A DNA stretch of 64,000 nt from Xenopus tropicalis (GCF_000004195.4 NC_030678.2:64289378-64353377), one strand, 5' to 3'. Counted from the first letter of the stretch, positions 10,346 to 21,711 are shown. The notes: generated by a model from the sequence alone, not told the origin. Made by a program: numbers and translations.

Positions 10346-10970
10346 CTACTCTGCCTTTGTGCTATAGATCTCCCATTACATGAGTCATTTCACAGTCAGT
10401 TTATTTTTTTATTATATCCATTTGACCAACCACCTGCTATGTAGTTAAGAGACATCTACCTGTATTAAAAAGGTATATGACCAACAAGAACAAAGAACAA
10501 AAACGATATCACATATAAGTTACACACAATAATCACCTGGAAAAAGAAGAAAAGGCTGAATCGCTAAAGAAATGTGTAACTGGCTAGAGTACATGCATGA
10601 GGAAACATCACTGTAGAAGTCCAGTTTGATTTTGGCGCGCTTATAGTTACTGACAGTCACGTAAAAGGTCATTGGAGGATTGCAGACAATGGGCGGGCTA
10701 TGTTGGGGTCGTGGATGACACTGTGCGGTCACATGATCGCCTTCATGCTGAGTGTCCGAGCGCATACTGCGCATGCTTCATCTCAGAAACTGTCCAGGAC
10801 AGCGCTGCTTGGGAGGAGGCTGGGAGAGCAGTGCCATACAAGGAAGCGGAGGTACATGGTTGAATTTAAAGTAGATGTTTCCTTACAGGGGACTGAAATT
10901 AGTACATGGCAGTGTTAGTATGCACAGGCTATAAGCTAAGTTTTTCTAAGTGGTAAAATGTTAATCGACT
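10346..10970. other. Kolobok right subterminal region
   Basis: Non-repetitive DNA between the minisatellite and the right Kolobok terminus. The part at about 10630-10850 is richer in G+C and CpG, like the block near the left end, and by position could hold the minus-strand transposase promoter. Short open frames here show no recognisable domain. Confidence 0.4.
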
Positions 10971-10985
10971 TTACTTGCTCTTTAA

Positions 10986-11262
10986 ATGTCGACGGATAGT
11001 TCGCGCTGACACTGATGCTCCCTGAGCCTGCAGGAAAGCTTGAATTTCTTTGGAACTTGTTTGAGGCTGCTTATCCACCATCCGGACTATCCTGCGTTGC
11101 AACCTTTCATCAATTTTTCTCTTCCATCCACGCCCAGGAAGATTAGCTACAGTGCCATGGGTTGCAAACTTCTTAATAATGTTGTGCACTGTGGACAAAA
11201 GCAAATCTAGATCTCTGGAGATGGACTTGTAACCTTGAGATTGTTGATATTTTTCCAACAAT
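10986..11262 (-). pseudogene. Tc1-like transposase, N-terminal piece
   Basis: The minus strand reads LLEKYQQSQGYKSISRDL and then LPGRGWKRKIDERLQRRIVR and ARTIRRHLKSK, i.e. the end of the first helix-turn-helix, the GRPR-like linker (GRGWKRK) and the second helix-turn-helix of a Tc1 transposase. At 10985 it is cut by the Kolobok TTAA site; at 11262 it is cut by the LINE insertion. Its continuation is 1867-1256 and its beginning 13082-13019. Confidence 0.9.
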
Positions 11263-13018
11263 AGAATAGGGTAAGAAAAGAAAGAAGTGGGAGTAAAGGA
11301 AGGGAAGAAATTGGAGAGTAAACAGTCATTGTACAGTTGTAGCTGGTGAGTCTGTCCAAGGAGACAAAATGTTCTCAAATTTCGCTGGACAACCTCTAGC
11401 GACGTAGGTAAGTTTGTACAGTTCCAATTGGGAATTGACCAGGTTAATCCATTTGCGGAGCGATGGGGGTGTCGGGCACATCCAATGCAGAGTGATGTTT
11501 TTTTTGGCATAAATGAGTAGTAGACTCATTAGTAGCTTTGTATTCCTTCTGGGTATCAAAGTGTCTAGGAGGCCCAGTATACAGGTAGCCGGGTTGAGTA
11601 CTTGTGGAAGTTCCAGTTCTGTTCCCATGAATTCTATGACCTTGCCCCAGAATTTTTGTATTTCAGGACAGTCCCATATTAGGTGCATTAAGTTGGCCAT
11701 ATGTGCTTTGCATCTTGGGCAGTTAAAGGAGTCAGGTTTCCCCATATTATGTAGCTTTTGTGGGGTAAGGTGAGTCTGATGTATAATTTTAAATTGTATT
11801 ACATTTTTTTAAATTGTTAAATTTTAAGTCTGTCTCTTGTGCTTATTAGGGGTTGGTATAAATTGTCCGTGATTTCTTCCCAGTCATCGGGATTTAGTTG
11901 TATCCCACTTAAGCTTGTAGGTGTTTGAAAGTAGTTTAGTTTTGCTTGGTTGTATTATCAAGTGTTCTAGATCTACTACAGTTTTTGTTTTTAGATCTAA
12001 GTACTGTGTTTGTGGCGGTTGCTGGAACTGTATTCCACAAAGGCGCGTAATCAGTACATATCTGAGATCTGACAGGCCAGGTCGGGAGGTAATTTGTTGT
12101 AGCAGAGGTAGTGTGTGCAATTCACCATTAGAGTAGAGGTGGTCAATGCGCTTTATCCCTAGTTTGGCCCAGGATCCTGCTTTCCCCATAGTGGGGTACC
12201 AGGGGAGATTACTCCTGCTTTGTTGGTTAACTGCATCATGGAGTCCCAAGCTTTTTTTGTGTTGTCCATGACTGGTGGTAGTGGACTAATATCTTTCCTT
12301 GTTCTATATAGAGCATTGTGTAGGCTTTCTACCGATGTAAAGTAAAGAGCTTCTGGGATGAGGCTGAGTTCTCAGGGTCAAACACTTTCCAGTTTGCAAT
12401 ATGTGTGCTTTGAGAGGCTAAGTAGTAGAGCTCATAGTTAGGAGATGCTAGTCCTAGTTGGTCTTGAGGGGCATTTAGAGTTCTTCTGGAGAGTGTTGGA
12501 GATTTATTTCCCCAAATAAATGTGGATTGAGTGCGGTCAATTTCTATTATTGAATTGGTATAAGAATTTGGGCAGGAAAATCATTTTGCATATGTTTATT
12601 CTGCCTATTAACGTGAGTGAGAGTTTTGTCCAGTATCTGAGGGTGTCTGTAAATTTATTGTGGTGTGGGTGTGGGCTGGTTCCTTATGGATTGTTATCCC
12701 TAGGTATTTGAAACTGTTGGCTATTTTAAGAGTACATTCAGGGTCTGTCATTTGTGGAGTGTGGTCGTCTAGGGGGAAAATGATAGATTTTTCCCAGTTA
12801 ATCTGCAGGCCTAAGAATGTACCAAAGGATTTTATTATTTCTAAGACTGTTGAGTTATGGGGGTCTGCAAGGTATAATAGTGTGTCATCGGCGCATAAAA
12901 AGATTTTCTCCTCAACCGTCTTATACACGAATTCTTTGATTTGCTGGGTGTGTCTAAATTTGATTGACATGGGCTCAATCGCTAGGGCAAACAATAGTGG
13001 GGAAAGGGGGCATCTTGG
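11263..13018 (-). mobile_element. L1/Tx1-like LINE, 5'-truncated, inserted in Tc1 A
   Basis: Minus-strand coding remains of a reverse transcriptase. CADDTLLYL (the YADD active-site box) near 12895 is followed by GLQINWEKS and NSFKYLGI. The far C-terminal zinc-knuckle type segment CPRCKAHMANLMHLIWDCPE is near 11690. This C-terminal motif is typical of the L1 clade including Tx1. Frames are broken several times. The insert is bracketed by a slightly diverged target duplication TATTTTTCCAACAAT (11248-11262) and TATTTTTCCACAAT (13019-13032), which falls in the Tc1 codons for IVEKY. The 5' part, including the endonuclease, is missing. Confidence 0.85.
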
Positions 13019-13082
13019 TATTTTTCCACAATTTTAGTTCTCAAGTCCTCAGACAGTCCTCTTCTCCTCTTTCTGTTGTCCA
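13019..13082 (-). pseudogene. Tc1-like transposase, start region
   Basis: The minus strand from 13082 reads MDNRKRRRGLSEDLRTKIV, the beginning of a Tc1-type transposase. It is broken off by the LINE insertion and continues at 11262. It fixes the orientation and start of element A. Confidence 0.85.
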
Positions 13083-13514
13083 TGCTTAGTGTGGCACACA
13101 CAGACACACAATGCAAAGACAAAGTGAACTTCTCTCCATTTTATCTGCTTTCAGGTGTGAATTTTATTTTGCCCACACCTGTTACTTGCCCCAGGTGAGT
13201 TTAAAGGAGCATTACGTTTGAAACAATCTTATTTATCCACAAATTTGAAAGGGTGCCAATAATTTTGTCCAGCCCATATTTGGAGTTTTGTCTGCCATTA
13301 TGTCCAATTTGCTTTTTTTCCTCCCTTTTTTGTTCTGTTCCAATACACACAAAAGAAATAAACATGTGTATAGCAAAACATGTGTTACTGCAATACTTTT
13401 CTGTGAGAAATACTTGATTTTCTGGAAAAAATTCTGGGGTTTTTTGGGCCATGACTGTATACTTTCCAAAAAATATGGTTTTGGGGGTTAAAAAAAAAAA
13501 AAAAAAAAAAAAGT

Positions 13515-13760
13515 TAAGAGGATCACTCGATCGCAGCTACCCCAGGCTGGTTTTTAAGTGATTACAATCACTGGGGAGTGCCTAACATTTTTGATTGTAC
13601 CTTTACAAATAGGCACGTCTTTCTACTTCAAACTACGGAATCACAATACTTTTCAAAACTTGGGGGCTTTGATCAAATACCTAAAAATCGCCTCAAAGCT
13701 TCCACTTTTCAGCACCTCATCTCCTACATAACATTTGTGGGGAAAAAATACTATAGGCTG
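13515..13760. repeat. MITE fragment followed by one inverted ~380-bp satellite unit
   Basis: 13515-13600 (GATCACTCGATCGCAGCTACC to GAGTGCCTAACATTTT) matches the interior of the T2-type copy at 15838-16200. About 13610-13740, read on the minus strand, matches the repeat units at 33.3-34.3 kb (GGAAGCTTTGAGGCGATTTT, then TAGTTTGAAGTAGAAAGACG). 13490-13511 is a poly-A tract. Confidence 0.6.
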
Positions 13761-13794
13761 ATCCAACTTTGATGTAATGTCCTTAAAACAAGTC

Positions 13795-14935
13795 AAAATT
13801 AGGCTCAGTAGTGGGTGTGGTCTCCACTTGCCTGTATGACCTCCCTACAATGCCTGAGCATGCTCCTGATGAGGTGGCGCATGGTCTCCTGAGGGATCTC
13901 CTCCCAGACCTGGACTAAAGCATCCACCACCTGGACAGTCTGTGGTGCAACGTGGTGTGGTGGATGGAGCGAGACATGATGACCCAGATGTGCTCAATTG
14001 GATTCAGGTCTGAGGAACGGGTGGATCAGTCCATATCATTAATACCTGTGCCTTGCAGGAACTGCTGACACACTCCAGCCACATGAGGTCTAGCATTGTC
14101 TTGCATTAGGAGGAACCCAGGGCCAACCGCACCAGCATATGGTTTCACAAGGGGTCTGAGGATCTCATCTCGGTAACTAATGGCAGTCAGGCCACCTCTG
14201 GCGAGCACATGGAGGGCTATATGGCCCCTAAAGAAATGCCACCTCACACCATTACTGACCCACTGCCAAACCGGTCATGGTGGAGGATGTTGCAGGCAGC
14301 AGAACGCTCTCCACGGCACCTCCAAACTCTGTAAGTCTGTCACATGTGCTTAGTGTGAACCTGCTTTCATCTGTGAAGAGCACAGGGCACCAGTGGCGAA
14401 TTTGCCAATCTTGGTGTTCTCTGGCAAATGCCAAACGTCCTGCATGGTGTTGGGCTGTAAGCACAACCCCCACCTGTGGACGCCGGGCCCTCATACCACC
14501 CTCATGGAGTCTGTGGTGACTGTGCCTGGCCGCGCAGCTGACCAACAGTGCGCTGTGACTGTCTGACTGTGCAGACAAACTGCTAATTGTGCTGTGACTG
14601 TGTCTGACCATGCAGACCAATTGCCTGACTGTGCTTCTCCAGCCAGTGGCACTGTGTCTGTGCAGTTGTAGAGTGATCAATTTCCTGACTGAGCAGCGTG
14701 ACCAATTGACTGACTGCGTCAGTCCAGGAGCTCCAAGTGCCTGCCCTTACGTTCAAACCTGCAGGGTGAGTGGTGCGTATTATGTCATTCCACACCACGC
14801 ACCCTGCAGGGCAGAACAAGAGTACCGCAGTCAGGCACAGTCACAGCGCCACAGGGACTGGAGCGGCACAGTCAGGAAATTAATCACGCTGCACGGTCAG
14901 ACACACTCACCATGGGCCACATAAAACAGCCGGAT
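13795..14935 (-). pseudogene. Tc1-like transposon B, decayed
   Basis: The minus strand contains LHEGGMRARRPQVGVVLTAQ, LFTDESRFTLS (first catalytic Asp), SYRDEILRPLV, LLMQDNARPHVAG (second catalytic Asp) and then SDLNPIEHIW near 13990-14010 (Glu). The order is that of a Tc1-type transposase unlike the family of elements A and F. The frame is broken between about 14250 and 14330 and again after 14026. A run of GCxGACTGTG-type short repeats at 14535-14720 disturbs the N-terminal coding part. No clear terminal inverted repeats were found. Confidence 0.8.
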
Positions 14936-15833
14936 TCGCCCAGAGGGCCTTGTGTTTGACATGTGGCCTAGGTGCTCGGGATAAGTGGGGAGTGAAGAAG
15001 CGGCTTTAAATTCACTCCGCTCCCAAACCCAGAAGTGCTGCAGAATGTAGAATCTGAAATCTGTGGCACTAAAAGGATTAATTTGAGTCTTGAGATTTTA
15101 TGTTTAAAAAAAAAAAGGTAGCAACAACTAATTTACATTTTAATCACAAAGCTAAACACTCAGACAGGAGCGCAAAACGTGTTGAATAATTGTCCACAAC
15201 AGGCACCCGTATTGCGAGATTTTAGCGTGACATCATACGCCAAGCCAGAACCCCAAAGAGGCAGCGATATATGGGATAGATGCAAGTAGATTTGTTTTTT
15301 GTACGTTTCCAGACAGAAAACAATTTTTATCTTTTAACACTAATATTGGAATTAAGAGATTAATAGGGTCATTGTTATATGCATTTGGTAGCATAATACA
15401 CTTAACATTGTAGTTTGGGACATTATATATATTTATTGCTCAAATCGAATGTGCCTAATGTAAATGGTTAGGAATTCTATATACCTATTTTATGTAGAAA
15501 TATTTGTGGTATCTTATGGTTGTACTCTCTATGAGTATGTATATACCTGTAATGTTATAACTGAACATGATTGGTAAAATTTTTATAGTGGTTATTATAT
15601 TGGGTGTGAGTTATATTAGTAAATGCAGATTAGTCTTACCTAATCAGTTGTATTTCCACATATAAAGTTAAGCATTATGAAATATATCCCTAGTTTATAA
15701 TTTTCTTTAAAAAGTCTTTCACATGAAATCCACTAAAAGTCAAAAACCATCTACCAGTAAGTGCAAATAAAATGCTAAATTCTTCTGAATTTAAAGGGTA
15801 TATAAGTTACAAGATGGGTTGTACCAAAAATCT
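14936..15833. other. No recognised feature
   Basis: AT-rich intronic sequence. I see no coding segment, structured RNA or terminal repeats. Short poly-A near 15105 and several TATATA tracts only. Confidence 0.5.
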
Positions 15834-15837
15834 TTAA

Positions 15838-16290
15838 AGAAGAAGGAAAGGTAAAATCACTGAAGGGCGCTAAAATGTTAGGCCTTTCCCAGAGATTGTT
15901 ATCACTTACCTTATATCTTGGGCTTGAGTTTCTGTTAGGAGAAGATCACAACAGGCCGGGGTAGCTGTGAATGAGAAATCCTCTTTCTTCACTCCTCTAT
16001 CTTTAGAATCCTGGGGCCAACGCATACACAACAAAAAAGTCGGCTTTTTGTTTAAGTTCAGCTTTTCACTTTACTACACATGTGCAAGTGGCTCAAAGAC
16101 AGAAGAAGGAAGAGGATCACTCTCTCACAGCTACCTGGGCTGGTGCAGTTTTCTCCTAACAGAAGCACCAGCTCCAGTATATATGAATGCCAAGTACAAA
16201 CTAGCAATAGCACATCAGAAAAAGAAGAAGAGAAAGCATTCTTGTTGGAGTAAGCAATGGCTTTTAAAGTGTGAAAACTTGACAAACATA
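15838..16290 (+). mobile_element. T2-type MITE, probably incomplete
   Basis: Preceded by TTAA (15834-15837), starting AGAAGAAGGAAAGGTAAAAT, then TCACTGAAGGGCGCTAAAATG, AGTTCAGCTTTTCACTTTAC and TCCTAACAGAAGCACCAGCTCC. It is a relative of the copies at 781-1030 and 55560-55690. A right TTAAAGGRR end is not evident, so the right boundary is approximate. Confidence 0.6.
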
Positions 16291-17239
16291 CACAGTTCCT
16301 CTGTGGTTGTGAGCATTTTTTTTTAATACGTCATAGGTCACCCATGGATATAGTCAGGAAGCACTACATGCCAAGATATTATCCAACAGAAATTTTCTAA
16401 CCTGTCTAATTTTCTAACTAAACGACTGATCGCCATGGTACGAAAATTGTTAGGACGGTTAATTGTGTGGTCTGAAAAATCATAGAAAAGTTTGTATGAT
16501 GGCCAGATTTAGGAGTGATATATGTATATATCTTTATTAATAAAGCACTACTTATGTATGCAGCGTTGTATAGTAGCGTCAGGTAGAGCTGTTACCTTGT
16601 TACCTTTCCATTCACTGATCTGCTTTACCAGAAATGTCACTGTTTGCAGCAGTAAAACAGACTTCTTGTTTATCAGCATATGATTCATAAATCTGAAAAG
16701 GCCTGGCAATGTAAAAAAAATTAATTTTCCCCATATTTAAATTTCACAATTAAATATAAAAAATTGCTCTTTTAGAAAAATGGATTTAAGAATACAAATC
16801 AGTTTGAGGAGCACTATTAGCTGATATTTAATATGGGGAAACACGGTGATAAACATAACATGGGTTTTCAAGCAGCTGTACACAAACCTAAGATGTGCAT
16901 TGCCAAGAAAGAGCTGCAGTGGTGTTATGTTTTCTTATATTTCTTGGAGTGATGAACTGCTCCTTAACATCTGGCAGTCTGACAGATGAGTCTGCATTAA
17001 GCAGATGCCATAGAACACTACCAGCCTCAATGCATAATGCCATCTGTAATGTTTTGAGGAGGAATAGTTTAATTGCATAGTCTATCTTAAGGCCACTGAT
17101 TCTAGTTAAATAAATATTAATGTCAACTTATTGGGGTTGGCCAGTTTCAGCACGATAATGCCCACATGAATGAAGCAAGGTCCAACGATATTACGATTTA
17201 TGGCACTAAAAGAAAAATAAAAAAACTGCTCTTAAATCA
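16291..17239. other. No recognised gene
   Basis: Intronic. A short segment at about 16525-16575 (TTTATTAATAAAGCACTACT ... GCAGCGTTGTA) resembles 2660-2705 and is a small interspersed repeat. The rest has no feature I can support. Confidence 0.45.
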
Positions 17240-17243
17240 TTAA

Positions 17244-18012
17244 AGGAGAAAGAAAGGTAAAAACTAAGTAAGCTTTTATTAAAGGCTAATAAAGAGTTAA
17301 TCTCAAGCTGTAGGCATACCTTCAGTTGTCTCAATAGTGTCCTTAAGCCTCCCCATATTTCACCTGTTCAGATGATAGGAAACAGGAAGAAAAAACGCTG
17401 AGCTGTGTAAAGAAAGTTCCCATAATGCCTCACTCCTGCACCGAGACCAAGTGCACATGCTCAGTTTGTAAGACTATGGGGCAGATTTACGAAAACACGA
17501 GTTCGAATCCCAAATGGGAAAAATTTGGACTGGAAACAAAAATTTCTGAAGATCGCAAATATCACAAAAATGCTTACGAAAAAATCGTATTACTCACGAT
17601 AATATCGTATTGGCGATCTGAAAGTCACAAAATTTTTGTACCGAATGATTGTAAACAGCAGCAAAACCAATCCGATTTTTTTGCGCTAAAAAAAGTCGCG
17701 GAAAATACGATTGGACCGATCGAACGCTCGGAGCGTTCGTGGATAAGTAAATGTGTCCCTATGAGTCAGCTTCCTGCTGATTGGCTCAGATCCGCATTCC
17801 TAAGGGGGAGGGAGTGAGTTCTTAGCATTCTTGAGGGAGGGGGAGCAGGAGAGGGGAGAGAGCAGAGACCTGCTTTTCTCTGGCACATGAATTAAAGACA
17901 CAACAAATCTTTTGACAGAGAAGTCAGTGCAGCATTTCTGTGAGTGCTTATGGCTGTATCTAGATAGACCTTTCTGATAAAACTTACTTTAGTTTTTACC
18001 TTTCTTTCTCCT
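17244..18012. mobile_element. T2-type MITE with a nested MITE
   Basis: Flanked by TTAA at 17240-17243 and 18013-18016. Left end AGGAGAAAGAAAGGTAAAAA, right end TTTTTACCTTTCTTTCTCCT: well-matched T2-type TIRs. The body (CCTCCCCATATTTC, CAGGAAG, CATAATGCC) is shared with 19516-20067, and its right side with 43429-44096 and 56850-57286. A Harbinger-like MITE (17478-17759) is inserted in it. Confidence 0.88.
17478..17759. mobile_element. Harbinger-like MITE (GGGGCAGATTTAC ends)
   Basis: Starts GGGGCAGATTTACGAAAACA and ends AAGTAAATGTGTCCC, with TAT on both sides (17475-17477 and 17760-17762). The copy at 39638-39934 shares its interior, including GAAAATTTCTGAAGATCGCA and TAATATCGTATTGGCGATC. Three-base duplications fit PIF/Harbinger, but the superfamily is inferred. 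Confidence 0.75.
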
Positions 18013-18016
18013 TTAA

Positions 18017-18900
18017 TACAAACACAACTGCACATATGCTTTGATGAAATATAGCTGCAATTGAGTTCAAAATCTTCACTGTTTTGATGTTATATCTGGT
18101 ATTTTGTGTCAAAATGACATCTTTGCTCTTTCCAGAAGCAAGTTTACTGTGTCAGTTGAAGCAGGCTGGTGTGGAAACCATAGAGGTCCTGTAAATTTCG
18201 GGGGTTAACTAGCCCCAGGTATTCCCCTGCAACATTAAGCGCATGCACGCTATTCACAAAAGAGGACTGGAAGCAACCAGTGGAACTGAACGCAACTATG
18301 CAGCAATGCAAAGAGAGGCTTTACTCGCAAGTACCTTTAATGAGTGGCATTTTTCACATGAATGTGCTTAAAGCCGAGTGACTAGGTTTAAATGACCCTA
18401 TTATGTTCACTGAAGTTTGTAGCCCTATTTATACAAAAACTTTTCTATAAAAAAAATATGTTACACTAAGCAATTATTTGCAACTCATTTAATACCTATA
18501 CTTAATCGAAAATAGTGCAAATGTATCAAATGTTAAAAAAGATCATGAGCACACAAAGCAGGCATTTTTGGACAGACCTCTGCACCTCTTTGTGTACCTG
18601 CACTTAAGCAGAAGCTGTACTTTTCAAAACAGTTGAAAGGGATTGGATCCGCTTCTTAGCCTGCAGAAAAAAACCCGGACTGAGAGAAGTGGAGCAAATG
18701 TTCCATATTCCCATGGACTTAGAAATGCTGTTTTCTGAAAAAATATGCTTCTTTTGAAATTTAAAAAAAGTTTGGTATGTATACCAATGTGCTGCAACAC
18801 CTCTTAACAAAACTCAGTAAATGTTTGGAGTCCAACTGTTGTAGCTTTTAAAGTGAAAATTTCTCCCATTGTAGCCTGATGCAGAATTTCATCTGCTTAA
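18017..18900. other. No recognised feature
   Basis: Intronic sequence without coding signal or terminal repeats that I can identify. Confidence 0.45.
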
Positions 18901-18904
18901 CAGT

Positions 18905-19285
18905 TCAGGGTCTCCTTTCTCCTTTGTCATATCTTTCATTTAATAATGTCCCAAATGTGTTCAAGCACCCAGACTCTCTCACTACAAAGCAATGCTGTTG
19001 TATTAAAAGCAGAAAATGTTTTGGGTTTGTCTTGCTGAAATAAGCAAGACCTTCCCTGAAAAAATAGGGATAGAAATTCATATGAATGGCATTACTTGTT
19101 GCTCCAAAACCTGTATACCTGTATATATTGTCCAGCATTAATGGTGTCTTCCTAGATTTGCAAACTTTCCATGCCATGTGCACTAATGTACCCCCATACC
19201 ATCATAGATGCTGGCGTTTGAACTGTAGCTCCGATAATGTGGCATGCTTGATTTCCAAAAATAATTTCAAATCTTGTCAGAGAAA
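18905..19285 (-). pseudogene. Tc1-like transposase fragment C
   Basis: The minus strand reads FEIIFGNQACHIIGATVQTP, then ASMMVWGYISAHGMESLQI, then (after a stop) DTINAGQYIQV and, frame-shifted, LFFQGRSCLFQQDKPK. This is the VMVWG...FQQDNAKPH stretch of a Tc1-type transposase with several stops. It is a short, old fragment. Confidence 0.75.
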
Positions 19286-19515
19286 GTGATAGAAAGCAGG
19301 TGAGTTTTTTTTGTAGTAAACTCCAATCTCACAGTTTGATAAATAATCTAATATTATCTAAGTTATCTAATAACTTATGGCTGTACACAACAGAATTAGT
19401 ACACACTGCAATACTTGTACTTCAATAAAATCATCCACACAAACATTTGAAAACAAGTCAAATAATAATGTTTGCTGTTAGAGGCAGTAGCAACGAGCAG
19501 ATCAGTAAAACGTAA

Positions 19516-20067
19516 AGGAGAAGGAAAGGCTAGTAAAGAGTTACTCAAAATGCAGGCATACCTGCACTCAATAGTGCCCTTAAGTCTCCCCATATTTCAA
19601 TAGTTCAGATGATCAGAAGCCAAACAGGAAGAAAAAATGCTGAGCTGGGTAGAGAAGATTCCCATAATGCAACCCTCCTGCACAGACACTGCATGCGCAC
19701 AAGCAGGAGTGCACCCCCAAGCGTCTGGTTGCCATGGCGGCAAGTGGGGACACGGGCGGAGGGAGGGGGTTTTGACAAGAGGACACAGCCAACAGGCAGG
19801 TGCTGGGGGGGGGGGGGGAGAGGCAAGGGGCCGCAGGGAGGATGCTGGAGGATGTTGGGGATGCATGTGCAGTAGAGACAGTGAGGGAAAGGGAGTGGGC
19901 ATCCCTTGTTAAAGATGGCGGCGCCGTTCACTGAAACAAGTATGTAGAATGTAGCTGGTGTATCTCTGTAAATCTTTCATTAGGCAAGCCAGAAATATAG
20001 CGTTTTTACATAGCAATAGTAGTACTATTTAATAGTGTGCTTAATAGATTTTGACTTTCCTTGTCCT
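19516..20067. mobile_element. T2-type MITE
   Basis: Left end GTAA (mutated TTAA) then AGGAGAAGGAAAGG; right end ACTTTCCTTGTCCT then TTAA (20068-20071). The interior repeats that of 17244-18012 (CCTCCCCATATTTC, CAGGAAGAAAAAATGCTGAG, CATAATGC). It contains a G12 run near 19806 and a GC-rich middle. Confidence 0.82.
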
Positions 20068-20187
20068 TTAACCTACCCCCAACCCTTAAGTGCAAACCGT
20101 TGCCATTGTAACGGTTTGCACCCAACCCGTACCCAAGTAGTTGATGAAAATCTGCAAATAGTAATCAATATACAAAATGTTTATTAA

Positions 20188-20390
20188 GGGCAGTGGCACA
20201 TGGAGAGATTAGTCGCCCGCAATAAATCTTAACTACTGCGGGCGACTAATCTCCTCGACATGCCATCCCACCGGCAAGAATGTAAATCACCAATGGGATG
20301 GCATACGTGGTGCTTCAGTTTCCCGAAGTTACCTTGCGAGATTTATCGCAGGCGACTAATCTCCCCATGTGCCGCTGCCCTAAGCATAAG
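20188..20390. mobile_element. Hairpin MITE (GAGATTAGTCGCC family)
   Basis: After TTAA (20184-20187) it starts GGGCAGTGGCACATGGAGAG and ends CTCCCCATGTGCCGCTGCCC then TAA. The arms GAGATTAGTCGCC / GGCGACTAATCTC are inverted and repeated internally. It is the same family as 62660-62742 and the split copy at 2600-3117. Confidence 0.82.
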
Positions 20391-20900
20391 TGAAGCAATT
20401 ACTATATAGAGAGTAATCAAGTCAACTTTTGAAAGCTTTGAGGGGTGGGACTAAAATCATTTTGCTACCAGAAACTTTTATTTACACTATTACATCTGTG
20501 CTAAAAAAGAGGGACATTGTGCTATGTGGCTTTGGATATAACAATGCAACTGATGATAAGAATATTTATTTAAAAAAAAGGGGGGGGGGGTCATTTTAGA
20601 GAGCCAAAGTCTGTTGGATCTACTTGGAAATAAAAACAGCTGACAATTCTCTATTTTATTTTTGACTTTGTCTATGCAGCTTAGTATTATTGTGGATATT
20701 GTAGTGCTAAATCTACAAATAACAATACTACAGCTATTTATAACAAAACACTAGGTGATTCTTGTCTGAAATGACTGCTTTGTCATTATGTACTTGTAAG
20801 TAACGCTCCCTTAAATGACAGCCTACCAAACTCACATTTTAAGCATTTCTGATAACGTGACGTTAACAAACATAGACACATGATAGCCACACGTAAACCT
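20391..20900. other. No recognised feature
   Basis: AT-rich intron sequence next to anks1a exon 1, with a G10 run near 20580. No further exon is seen. Confidence 0.45.
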
Positions 20901-20959
20901 TACAAAGAAAATTCGAACACGGTAATGAAAGTCTGTGTACAAAATAACAGACACAATAC

Positions 20960-21132
20960 CTAAGCAAGCTGCTCAGAGGGTGATTAGAAGCTACTCCACC
21001 AGTAAGCCCCACGCCTCCAACGTTGGCTCCGCCCGGCCCCGCACCGCTAAGTCGCTTTCCTCCAAGCAGCCTTTCCACTGCTGCCCGGTTCCCGGTGCGA
21101 GCGGCCTCCAATAACTCCTGTTCTTTCCCCAT
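20960..21132 (-). CDS. anks1a: anks1a exon 1 (coding part), ankyrin-repeat adaptor
   Basis: The minus-strand frame from ATG at 21132 reads [30 protein letters not shown], a Gly-rich stretch, then HPLSSLL, and ends with AG of a split codon at a GTATTG donor (20959-20954). 57 codons plus 2 nt. The N-terminus, the KRLSG then Gly-rich spacer, and the exon end after LSSLL(S) agree with vertebrate ANKS1A; ANKS1B begins MGKDQ and has a different spacer. ANKS1A is a cytosolic adaptor with ankyrin repeats, two SAM domains and a PTB domain that acts downstream of receptor tyrosine kinases. Here only the first helix pair of the ankyrin region is encoded; the remaining exons lie to the left beyond position 1, so intron 1 exceeds 20.9 kb. 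Confidence 0.9.
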
Positions 21133-21260
21133 CCCACAGTCTCCCCGGCAACCACGCCTTCACCGCCACTTCCGAGTCCAACGTGTTAGCGTCACACGTA
21201 CGTCCTAAAACTACAAGCTAAACTCCCTTGAATCCTGGAACAACGTCACGAGCGTAACGC
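20985..21260 (-). promoter_or_regulatory. anks1a: anks1a CpG-rich promoter / 5' UTR block
   Basis: A local GC- and CpG-rich stretch covers exon 1 and about 120 bases upstream of its ATG, in contrast with AT-rich flanks. It includes several CG dinucleotides in CGGTGCGAGCGG-like context and ACGTCA/TGACGT-like (CRE-like) sites near 21240. It is a plausible TATA-less promoter; the transcription start is not determinable from sequence alone. Confidence 0.5.
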
Positions 21261-21711
21261 TGAAGTGGAACCTTGTTAATTTTGCATCGTAAATAAAGTT
21301 GTTACAAAATTTTTACGACAAAATAATTCCAATATGAAAATATATCTGGCGTGTGTAATGTACACAGCAGGATTGTACGTTCCAAGTGAGCAGTAAAAGG
21401 CAAATATCCACAGAAGTTGTTTTAGTCTCAAAAATAGATCTGTTAAGAAACTGTTTTTTTTTTTTTGTTTTGTTTTTTAGAAAAAAACGTATTTTTTCTC
21501 ATTTATAGAACTTTTTGTAATGTCCACGTTAATTTAGTTATGATTCCATGACTTTTTCATGGTTTTCATTATCTTCCACGAAAAAGCCGTATTTTTCACA
21601 ATGACTATGACCATTTCGGAATTCATTCAAGCTTTGGCCAAGTTAGATCTGTAGAGTGCCATGGAGTCCTATGGAAGGCTTACAAAGTCATACATTGAAG
21701 GTTTCAAAGCC
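21260..21711. other. anks1a upstream flank, no feature
   Basis: AT-rich, with a poly-T run near 21452. No exon or complete element recognised. Confidence 0.4.

Noticed and set aside
19597..19931. Proline-rich overlapping frames on both strands near 19.6-19.9 kb
   Set aside because: They lie in the GC-rich middle of a T2-type MITE and have no domain.
20960..21132. Assignment of the exon to anks1b
   Set aside because: The N-terminus MGKEQ, KRLSG and long Gly-rich spacer agree with ANKS1A as I know it; ANKS1B has MGKDQ and a different spacer.
21023..21208. Plus-strand frame opposite anks1a exon 1
   Set aside because: Shadow of the minus-strand exon in a CpG-rich block; the minus frame has the clear ANKS1A match and donor site.
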